Assembly: GCA_014800895.1 (NCBI GenBank)
Contig: JAAVFG010000025.1
Location: forward strand, 1 to 64,000
Direction of reading: 5' to 3'
Origin: Bacteroidales bacterium
GTDB lineage: Bacteria; Bacteroidota; Bacteroidia; Bacteroidales; Muribaculaceae
DNA length: 64,000 nucleotides
Shown here in pieces: positions 58,616 through 64,000 of the stretch. The translations under genes and the position numbers were made by a program. Each line of letters begins with the position of its first letter. Position 1 is the first letter of the stretch. The notes beneath the pieces are model-generated. The model had not been told where the DNA came from. It did not search any database and was given only the letters and a program-made list of their open reading frames with translations.

Positions 58616-58819
58616 ATGAAACCACTTCACATCATTCTGTCAGTAATCGGCGGCGCAATAGCAGGTGCCGCAGTAGGCCTTCTCGTTGCTCCTGAGAAGG
58701 GCGAGACCACTCGCAATAAAATCATGGAAATCCTCAAAGAGAAAGGCATCTCTCTCAAGAAGGACAAAATGGAGGAGTTAGTAGACGAAATCGAGGATCA
58801 GATTGAAAAACATATCTGA
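58616..58819 (+). CDS. YtxH-type small membrane protein (first copy)
   Basis: A 67-residue protein with one glycine-rich membrane segment (about 5-23, IILSVIGGAIAGAAVGLLV) followed by APEKGETTRNKI, the YtxH signature, and a charged helical tail. YtxH proteins are linked to general stress in Bacillus. The next gene encodes a shorter relative 27 bases downstream, so the two look like a tandem duplication with divergence. Confidence 0.85.
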   Translation: MKPLHIILSVIGGAIAGAAVGLLVAPEKGETTRNKIMEILKEKGISLKKDKMEELVDEIEDQIEKHI

Positions 58820-58846
58820 TCAGAATCATAAAAGATATAAGCAAAA

Positions 58847-59041
58847 ATGAAAGCTTTAACACTTATTTCCGCTTTCCTTGGAGGTGCAATCGTGGGATGT
58901 AGCGCTGCTCTCCTTTTCGCACCTGAAAAGGGTGAGGATGTACGCACTCGCCTTTGCAACATTCTCAAGAAGAAAGGTATCAAAATCAGCGATAAAGAGG
59001 TAGATGCTCTCGTTGCAGAACTCGCCGGTGCTGAGGAATAA
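58847..59041 (+). CDS. YtxH-type small membrane protein (second copy)
   Basis: A 64-residue paralogue of the preceding protein: membrane segment LISAFLGGAIVGCSAALLF, then APEKGEDVRTRL and a helical tail. It shares the APEKGE box and the ILKKKGI block. A 123-base spacer with several hairpins separates it from the holin-like gene. Confidence 0.82.
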   Translation: MKALTLISAFLGGAIVGCSAALLFAPEKGEDVRTRLCNILKKKGIKISDKEVDALVAELAGAEE

Positions 59042-59164
59042 TTTTCTCACCTATTATACAGCCCGCGAGGTTGATAAATGGCCTCTCCGACTGTATGGAA
59101 CTTTTATCTGCGGGCAACGCGGCTTCGGTCGCATTGCTCGCTTATTTTCTTTTTTCACGTTTAT

Positions 59165-59518
59165 ATGAAGGAAAAATTTATAGACGAAATCAAAGATACC
59201 ATCCGTCAATCCACAAACTGGGTGAAATTGGAGGTGGAGTATGCTAAATTTACAGTAGCCGAAAAATTCACCCTCCTTATGGGTTCGCTCATCATCGGAG
59301 CTGTATGTCTGCTCATGGGATTGGTAGTGATTATCATGCTTGCTTTTGCAGGGGTCGAGCTCTTCAAAATGATTCTGCCTCCTGTCCTGGCATATTGTTC
59401 AATGGCTGGTGTAATGTGCGTGATGCTCTTGATAATTTATCTCTTGCGCCGTCCGCTTCTGCTAAATCCTATTGCAAAGTTTATAACTTGTCTGTTTTTT
59501 AATAAAAAGGAGGACTGA
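59165..59518 (+). CDS. Phage holin superfamily III-like membrane protein (DUF1469 type)
   Basis: A 117-residue inner-membrane protein. Two membrane segments (about 41-67 and 76-95) follow an amphipathic N-terminal helix, and the C-terminus is basic. The open frame reaches back to 59078, but that part has the hairpin spacer and unlikely composition; MKEKFIDEIKDT at 59165 is the sensible start. Such proteins are often found with YtxH genes as an envelope stress set; no phage genes are near. Confidence 0.8.
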   Translation: MKEKFIDEIKDTIRQSTNWVKLEVEYAKFTVAEKFTLLMGSLIIGAVCLLMGLVVIIMLAFAGVELFKMILPPVLAYCSMAGVMCVMLLIIYLLRRPLLLNPIAKFITCLFFNKKED

Positions 59519-59520
59519 CT

Positions 59521-59853
59521 ATGGATAAGGATGTAACAAACGCTAAACAAAAGAGCGATGATGCGCTCTCGGATAAAAAGAAGTTCAAAGGCTATACTAT
59601 AGAGGAACTTCGCTATCAGCGTGCTTTAGTAGCGCTCCAGAAAGAGTTCTGCAAGGCTAAGGTTATCAACCGTATAGATCATCTTCGCAACCGAAAAGGC
59701 GGCAGCGAAGATACTTCTTCTAAAATCGCGCGGTATGGTAAATTTGCCGGAAAGCTTCTAACAGGACTCAACTATCTGGACTATGCCATGATCGGAATGT
59801 CACTTTTCGGATCCGGTAAAAAAATATATAAATTCCTTAAACAAAAGAAGTAA
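59521..59853 (+). CDS. Hypothetical basic protein, 110 residues
   Basis: Not recognised. The protein is lysine-rich at both ends, has a helical middle (YTIEELRYQRALVALQKEF) and a weakly hydrophobic segment (LLTGLNYLDYAMIGMSLFG) before the KKIYKFLKQKK tail, so it may lie against the membrane. It starts two bases after the holin-like gene and is two bases before prmA. Confidence 0.75.
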   Translation: MDKDVTNAKQKSDDALSDKKKFKGYTIEELRYQRALVALQKEFCKAKVINRIDHLRNRKGGSEDTSSKIARYGKFAGKLLTGLNYLDYAMIGMSLFGSGKKIYKFLKQKK

Positions 59854-59855
59854 TC

Positions 59856-60701
59856 ATGAATGATTATGTTTCGGTGCGTGTTGACATGACTCCTTGTTTC
59901 GCGGATGCTACCGACTTGGCAGCCGCTTTCCTTGCCGATGCCGGGTTTGAAAGTTTCGAACCGGATGAAGCGGGATTGACCGCCTATATCCGCGCGTCTG
60001 AGAATGGAGAGGAGCTGGCGCGTGAAGCTTTAGCCGATTTCCCTTTCGAGTCTGATTTGAAAATATCTTCGGAGTTTATCAAAGGAGAGGACTGGAATGA
60101 GGAATGGGAAAAAAATTACTTTAAACCGATCCTTTTAGATAACCTATGTGTGGTCCATTCCACATTCCATAAGGATGTCCCCGATGCTAAATACGATATA
60201 GTTATTGACCCTAAAATGGCTTTCGGCACAGGTCATCATGACACCACCTCCCAGATGATGCGCCTTATTTTAGCTCTTCAGTTAGAGGGGAAAAATGTGA
60301 TTGATATGGGTACAGGGACAGGTATCCTCTCTTTCCTTGCGAAAATGCGTGGCGCGGAAGAAGTGACAGGCATAGAGATTGATCTTCCTGCCTATGAAAA
60401 TGCAGTTGAGAATGCAGTTTTAAATAAATGCGATGTCTCATTTATACATGGTGATGCTTCCAACCTGAAGGAAATAAAGAAGAGCGACTACCTCTTTGCA
60501 AACATCAATCGTAATATTATTCTTCAGGATATTGACAAATATGCTGCCGCTCTTAAGGATTATGGGGAAATGCTGCTCAGCGGATTCTATGAAGCCGATA
60601 TCCCTATGATTCTTGAAGCCGCTCTCCCCTATGGACTTAAAGAAAATGAGCGTCTTGTCTCCCCTGCCGGCTGGACCGCTTTAAAACTGACAAAAGCTTG
60701 A
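59856..60701 (+). CDS. prmA: Ribosomal protein L11 methyltransferase
   Basis: Trimethylates ribosomal protein L11 using S-adenosylmethionine. The 281-residue protein has the N-terminal L11-recognition domain, then DPKMAFGTGHHDTT and the SAM-binding DMGTGTGILSFLA, both typical of PrmA. Length is normal. It closes the unit that begins with the YtxH genes, ending at a terminator. Confidence 0.95.
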   Translation: MNDYVSVRVDMTPCFADATDLAAAFLADAGFESFEPDEAGLTAYIRASENGEELAREALADFPFESDLKISSEFIKGEDWNEEWEKNYFKPILLDNLCVVHSTFHKDVPDAKYDIVIDPKMAFGTGHHDTTSQMMRLILALQLEGKNVIDMGTGTGILSFLAKMRGAEEVTGIEIDLPAYENAVENAVLNKCDVSFIHGDASNLKEIKKSDYLFANINRNIILQDIDKYAAALKDYGEMLLSGFYEADIPMILEAALPYGLKENERLVSPAGWTALKLTKA

Positions 60702-60724
60702 TTCAGCTTGAATAAAATTATCAG

Positions 60725-60759
60725 ATAAGAGGAGACTTTCATCTCCTCTTATTCTTTTC
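60725..60759 (+). terminator. Terminator of the YtxH-to-prmA unit
   Basis: An 11-bp perfect stem (ATAAGAGGAGA, 60725-60735, with TCTCCTCTTAT, 60742-60752) with a six-base loop, followed by TCTTTT. Confidence 0.88.
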
Positions 60760-60828
60760 CCTTATCGTATAATCATCTTTTTTATTGCCCGATTTAACAA
60801 ATTTTGTGTATTTTTTTAATTTTAGCTC

Positions 60829-60859
60829 TTGACATTACCTCCTTTTGGCTGTATTTTTG
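60829..60859 (+). promoter_or_regulatory. Promoter of the ECF sigma factor gene
   Basis: TTG (60829-60831), a 20-base spacer and TATTTTTG (60852-60859) match fully. The leader is long, about 118 bases, and contains a 27-codon open frame. Confidence 0.8.
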
Positions 60860-60878
60860 CAAACGAATTATTGAACCC

Positions 60879-60962
60879 ATGTTATTATGTAAAGAAGCTT
60901 TAAAACTTCAAGATTTATTTTTCATTATTAAAAACCCAAAGCCTATAGAAACTTTTTACTAA
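60879..60962 (+). CDS. Possible 27-residue leader peptide before the sigma factor
   Basis: A short frame in the leader of the sigma factor transcript: ATG at 60879, stop TAA at 60960-60962. The peptide is basic and hydrophobic with no recognised motif. It ends 19 bases before the sigma start, so it could couple translation, but nothing beyond position supports it. Confidence 0.25.
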   Translation: MLLCKEALKLQDLFFIIKNPKPIETFY

Positions 60963-60981
60963 ATCAACACAAGACATCAAC

Positions 60982-61572
60982 ATGGCAAATTATTCAAGCA
61001 TGACCGATGAACAGCTGGTCAAAGCTTATGCAGAAGGCTCTAACTCAGCTTTCGATTTTCTCTTGAAGCGTCATCAGAACCGTATATTCAATTACATCCT
61101 CCGCATTATTAAAAACGAGGATGTGGCAAACGATATATTTCAAGAAACCTTTGTAAAGGCGATCAACACCATCCGTCAGGGAAGATATACTGAAAATGGT
61201 AAATTTCCTGCTTGGATCTCGCGCATTGCGCATAATTTGATCATTGACTACTATCGTCAGGAAAAGACAGGTAATCTTCAGTCTTCAGATCTCACTGAGG
61301 TTGATATCCTGAACAGGAAGGAGCTCTGCGAACAGACCATTGAGGATATCATCATCTCCGATCAGATACGTGAAGATGTGAAATACCTTATCGATCAGCT
61401 CCCCGAGCTTCAGAAAGAGGTATTGAAAATGAGATATTATCAGAATCTCTCTTTCAAGGAAATCGCTGAATTGACCGGCGTGAGCATTAATACCGCATTA
61501 GGACGTATGCGTTATGCTATTCTCAATCTTCGCAGAATCGCCCAGGAGAAAGAGATTATCCTTACACTCTGA
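60982..61572 (+). CDS. RNA polymerase sigma factor, ECF family
   Basis: A 196-residue sigma-70-family factor with only regions 2 and 4. Region 2 is at about 23-90 (FDFLLKRHQNRIFNYILRII...DIFQETFVKAI), region 4 at about 130-185 (LPELQKEVLKMRYYQNLSFKEIAELTGVSINTALGRMRYA). No anti-sigma gene follows, which is unusual for classical ECF genes but common for the lone, SigE-like type in Bacteroidetes. Its own promoter is of the normal housekeeping kind. Confidence 0.9.
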   Translation: MANYSSMTDEQLVKAYAEGSNSAFDFLLKRHQNRIFNYILRIIKNEDVANDIFQETFVKAINTIRQGRYTENGKFPAWISRIAHNLIIDYYRQEKTGNLQSSDLTEVDILNRKELCEQTIEDIIISDQIREDVKYLIDQLPELQKEVLKMRYYQNLSFKEIAELTGVSINTALGRMRYAILNLRRIAQEKEIILTL

Positions 61573-61628
61573 CAGTGGAAAATCGAAGCTACCAAGCCTT
61601 CTTTTGCTGTCTGATGAATTAGTATATT

Positions 61629-61661
61629 ATCGTCATCGTTTTCCGATGGCGATATTTTTTT
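61629..61661 (+). terminator. Terminator of the sigma factor gene
   Basis: A 10-bp stem with one G-T pair (ATCGTCATCG, 61629-61638, with CGATGGCGAT, 61644-61653) and five-base loop, followed by ATTTTTTTC. Confidence 0.88.
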
Positions 61662-61767
61662 CTGCTATACTGACAAAGAGCATATTTTTTAAGATGGCAA
61701 TAATATTTATATATTTTAGGGCGTTATATAGCTGAAATCAAAATTAAATCATAATTATAATTTGCCT

Positions 61768-61923
61768 ATGAGTCACGATTCCTCTGAAAAAATGTCAGGC
61801 TCTGAAGTAAAGATAAATGTAGTCAAAACTCCGCGTAACTCCACTCTGGATTTTATCCGACAGTTCGCAAGAACAAATGTAGTTCTTAAAGGCACATCTT
61901 TTAACCAGTTTTCTGTTAATTGA
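61768..61923 (+). CDS. Small protein, 51 residues, unknown function
   Basis: An ATG at 61768 opens a 52-codon frame ending in TGA. The peptide starts polar (MSHDSSEKMSGSEVKINVV) and has a TLDFIRQFARTNVV helix, then ends FNQFSVN. It sits in its own unit between the sigma-factor terminator (61629-61661) and the next terminator (61984-62021). From memory, and unchecked, tiny Bacteroidales proteins with a TLxFLxQFAR core and an N-terminal polar stretch exist. No promoter of the standard form was found upstream; a TATAATTTG lies directly before the start. Confidence 0.55.
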   Translation: MSHDSSEKMSGSEVKINVVKTPRNSTLDFIRQFARTNVVLKGTSFNQFSVN

Positions 61924-61983
61924 GCCCCACTCCGAATAATCGTAAAATCGAATTATTGAAAGACTCTTTATTTTAGGACTTCT

Positions 61984-62021
61984 CAAGGGACACCGTTTAT
62001 GGTTGTCCCTTTGCTTTTTTC
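61984..62021 (+). terminator. Terminator of the 51-residue gene
   Basis: AAGGGACA pairs with TGTCCCTT with an inner CC/GG step and one bulge, followed by TTGCTTTTTTC. Its 3' arm overlaps the -33 box of the glnS promoter. Confidence 0.85.
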
Positions 62022-62040
62022 AATATTTTTTGTAATTTTG
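62010..62040 (+). promoter_or_regulatory. Promoter of glnS
   Basis: TTTG (62010-62013), a 19-base spacer and TAATTTTG (62033-62040) match fully. It begins within the preceding terminator. The leader is about 20 bases. Confidence 0.8.
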
Positions 62041-62064
62041 CGGCTTATATAATATCAGAATATA

Positions 62065-63771
62065 ATGGAAGAAATCATAAAGGAGGAAGCCACTGTTAAT
62101 GAAGGAGGCTTAAACTTCGTAGAACAAGAGATTAAGAACGACCTTGCCGCAGGCAAGAATGGTGGAAGATTGAATACCCGTTTCCCGCCAGAGCCTAACG
62201 GATATCTTCATATCGGACATGCCAAGGCATTTATCATGGACTTTGGCGCGGCAGAGAAATTTGGAGGCACATGTAATCTCCGTTTTGACGATACTAATCC
62301 TCAGAAAGAAGATACCGAATATGTAGAAGCCATCAAGGAAGATATTCACTGGCTTGGGTATGACTGGGGAGACCGTCTCTACTATGCCAGCGATTATTTC
62401 CCTCAGCTTTTTGATCTCGCAGTGCGGATGATCAAAGAAGGGAAAGCCTATGTTGATGAGCAGTCGTCTGAAGAGATAGCCCGTCAGAAAGGCACTCCTA
62501 CACGCGCAGGTGAAAATTCTCCTTATCGTGACCGTCCGGTGGAGGAGAACCTTGACCTTTTCTACCGAATGAATAAAGGAGAGTTTGAGGAGGGTTCAAT
62601 GGTGCTCCGCGCTAAGATAGATATGGCTTCTGATAATATGCACTTCCGTGATCCTATCATGTATCGCATCATCAAGACCCCTCACTGGCGCACCGGTGAC
62701 CAATGGAAAGTCTATCCTATGTATGACTTCGCACATGGTCAGAGCGATTACTTTGAGGGGGTGACTCATTCTATCTGTACCCTTGAGTTTGTTCCTCACC
62801 GTCCTCTATATGAATATTTCGTCAAGGAACTTGCTGATGAGTCTTACTGTCCGCGTCAGATTGAGTTTAATCGCCTCAATCTCACATACACCGTCATGTC
62901 CAAACGCAAGCTCTTACAGCTCGTCACAGAGGGACTCGTAAACGGTTGGGATGACCCTCGTATGCCGACTTTGCGCGGTCTGCGTCGTCGTGGCTACACC
63001 CCTTCGGCTATCAAGGAGTTTGTAAATAAAATCGGGTATACAAAATATGAAGCGCTCAATCATATAGAGCTTCTCGAACATTCTATCCGCGAAGATCTGA
63101 ATAAGACCGCCACTCGTGTCAGCGTTATCCAGAACCCCGTTAAGCTTATCCTCACAAACTATCCGGAGGGTCAGACCGAGATGATGAAGATGGATAATAA
63201 TCCCGAGAATCTCGAGGAGGGTCAGCATGAGATGCCCTTCACCCGCGAACTTTGGATTGAGCGTGAGGACTTCATGGAGAATCCTCCCAAAAAGTTCTTC
63301 CGCATGTCTCCGGATAAGGAGGTTCGCCTTAAAGGAGCTTATATCGTGAAATGCACCGGTGTCAAGAAGAACGATGCAGGAGATATTGAGGAGATATATG
63401 CAGAGTATGATCCTGAGACACGTTCAGGTCTACCGGGTGCCGACCGTAAAGTAAAGGGTACTCTCCACTGGGTATCTGCTCCTACTGCTGTCAAGGCAGA
63501 GATACGCGATTACGATCGTCTTTTTTCCGTAGAGAATCCTTCTGCCGAAGAGGGCGACTTCCGTGATCTGCTCAATCCTGATTCTTTGAAAGTCCGTGAG
63601 AACGCGATGATTGAGCCTTGGCTGGCTGAACGTCTTAAAGCAGGAGACAACTATCAGTTTGTCCGCCTGGGATACTATGTTGTTGATCCTGACTCTACTC
63701 CCGAGCATCCGGTTTTCAACAAGACCGTCGGACTTAAGGATACATGGGCAAAAGAGATGAAGAAACAATAA
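62065..63771 (+). CDS. glnS: Glutamine--tRNA ligase
   Basis: Charges tRNA-Gln directly with glutamine. The 568-residue class I synthetase has the HIGH motif H49-H52 in PNGYLHIGHAKA, the KMSKS equivalent VMSKRKLL and the C-terminal two-barrel anticodon domain. GlnRS-type EPNGYLHIGHAK separates it from GltX. Presence of GlnRS means the indirect GatCAB route is not needed for Gln. Own promoter and terminator. Confidence 0.98.
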   Translation: MEEIIKEEATVNEGGLNFVEQEIKNDLAAGKNGGRLNTRFPPEPNGYLHIGHAKAFIMDFGAAEKFGGTCNLRFDDTNPQKEDTEYVEAIKEDIHWLGYDWGDRLYYASDYFPQLFDLAVRMIKEGKAYVDEQSSEEIARQKGTPTRAGENSPYRDRPVEENLDLFYRMNKGEFEEGSMVLRAKIDMASDNMHFRDPIMYRIIKTPHWRTGDQWKVYPMYDFAHGQSDYFEGVTHSICTLEFVPHRPLYEYFVKELADESYCPRQIEFNRLNLTYTVMSKRKLLQLVTEGLVNGWDDPRMPTLRGLRRRGYTPSAIKEFVNKIGYTKYEALNHIELLEHSIREDLNKTATRVSVIQNPVKLILTNYPEGQTEMMKMDNNPENLEEGQHEMPFTRELWIEREDFMENPPKKFFRMSPDKEVRLKGAYIVKCTGVKKNDAGDIEEIYAEYDPETRSGLPGADRKVKGTLHWVSAPTAVKAEIRDYDRLFSVENPSAEEGDFRDLLNPDSLKVRENAMIEPWLAERLKAGDNYQFVRLGYYVVDPDSTPEHPVFNKTVGLKDTWAKEMKKQ

Positions 63772-63797
63772 TCAAATCTTGAAAATATACATAAAAT

Positions 63798-63836
63798 AAG
63801 CAGATGTGTAATTATCAACACATCTGCTTGTTTTTT
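63798..63836. terminator. Terminator between glnS and the downstream barrel gene
   Basis: A 12-bp perfect stem (AAGCAGATGTGT, 63798-63809, with ACACATCTGCTT, 63818-63829) followed by GTTTTTT on the plus strand; on the minus strand it is followed by ATTTTATG, so it can serve both converging genes. Confidence 0.9.
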
Positions 63837-63851
63837 GCAAATTTCTTTCCA

Positions 63852-64000
63852 CTAAAAGAACTGACCGGAATATGCCACTCCAAGAGATAGCATCGGTATT
63901 CCCTCTCGGTGTGACAGGAAGGTATGACTGTAATCCACTTTAATCACGACATCATTAATTGGCTTATAATTGATACCAAATGTCATTTTCTGAGTATTTC
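63852..64000 (-). CDS. Outer-membrane beta-barrel protein, C-terminal part, cut by window edge
   Basis: The minus-strand frame from the window edge to a TAG at 63852-63854 encodes 48 residues with alternating barrel strands: MTFGINYKPINDVVIKVDY, then SHTFLSHREGIPMLSLGVAYSGQFF. The final Phe is the C-terminal signature of outer-membrane barrels. The start is outside the window, so the family cannot be named. Confidence 0.75.
   Translation of the reverse strand, partial: NTQKMTFGINYKPINDVVIKVDYSHTFLSHREGIPMLSLGVAYSGQFF

Noticed and set aside
59165-59518. Prophage remnant suggested by the holin-like protein
   Set aside because: No other phage gene, integrase or att-like repeat is present; this family is common in non-phage stress gene sets.

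Overview
The window looks like ordinary chromosome from a member of the Bacteroidales; a Muribaculaceae-like gut species is my best guess, by inference only. The signs are the Bacteroidetes-type promoter found repeatedly (a TTG/TTTG box, 19-20 bases, then TAnnTTTG), Bacteroidetes-restricted families (DUF4290, HsdR_N-like orphan protein, membrane-anchored Mur-ligase paralogue), the methylmalonyl-CoA mutase gene pair, a lysine-type SerA and an Asp-type MurA. I see no insertion sequence, prophage, CRISPR array, rRNA operon or obvious pseudogene.

Layout. 1-288: end of a tRNA cluster (Leu-Gly-Leu) and its terminator. 389-5118: a DNA glycosylase, a MerR regulator with an M23 endopeptidase, and alaS divergent from them across a compact two-way promoter. 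5294-8492: uvrA and a small lipoprotein. 8501-15695 (minus): U32 peptidase family/smpB/Yip1-like genes, then mutB-mutA. 15938-18726 (minus): isochorismatase-like hydrolase, ftsE, radA. 18865-22820: mdh, then serC-serA-aqpZ. 22962-24909 (minus): tpiA, a SPOR protein and folE, divergent from uvrB, ygiQ, an S9 peptidase and a calcium P-type ATPase (25097-34041). 34157-38148: HsdR_N-like protein, pcrA and nspC. 38237-44012 (minus): a seven-gene string (FAD oxidoreductase, tsaB, DUF4290, murA, rimM, a 106-residue protein, an OmpA-like protein). 44221-47027: HAD phosphatase, rarA and a beta-barrel protein. 47028-49170: two gene-poor AT-rich spacers around an XRE-type regulator. 49171-53666: Eis-like acetyltransferase, alpha/beta hydrolase, Mur-ligase paralogue, DUF488. 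53895-57831: tRNA-Ala, recJ-recQ. 57935-60701: DUF3332 lipoprotein, two YtxH-type proteins, a holin-like membrane protein, an unknown 110-residue protein and prmA. 60982-64000: an ECF sigma factor, a 51-residue small protein, glnS and the 3' end of an outer-membrane barrel gene.

Functionally the window is housekeeping: translation and tRNA charging, DNA repair (glycosylase, uvrA, uvrB, radA, pcrA, rarA, recJ, recQ scattered through separate units), central metabolism, serine synthesis, polyamine synthesis and envelope building. Promoter positions decide several start codons (alaS, radA, tpiA). The least explained parts are the 51-residue gene in its own terminator-bounded unit, the AATTTGCAAATT-rich region beside the XRE regulator, the alpha/beta hydrolase plus membrane Mur-ligase pair, and the YtxH/holin cassette before prmA. 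I did not find a convincing wholly new multi-gene system.
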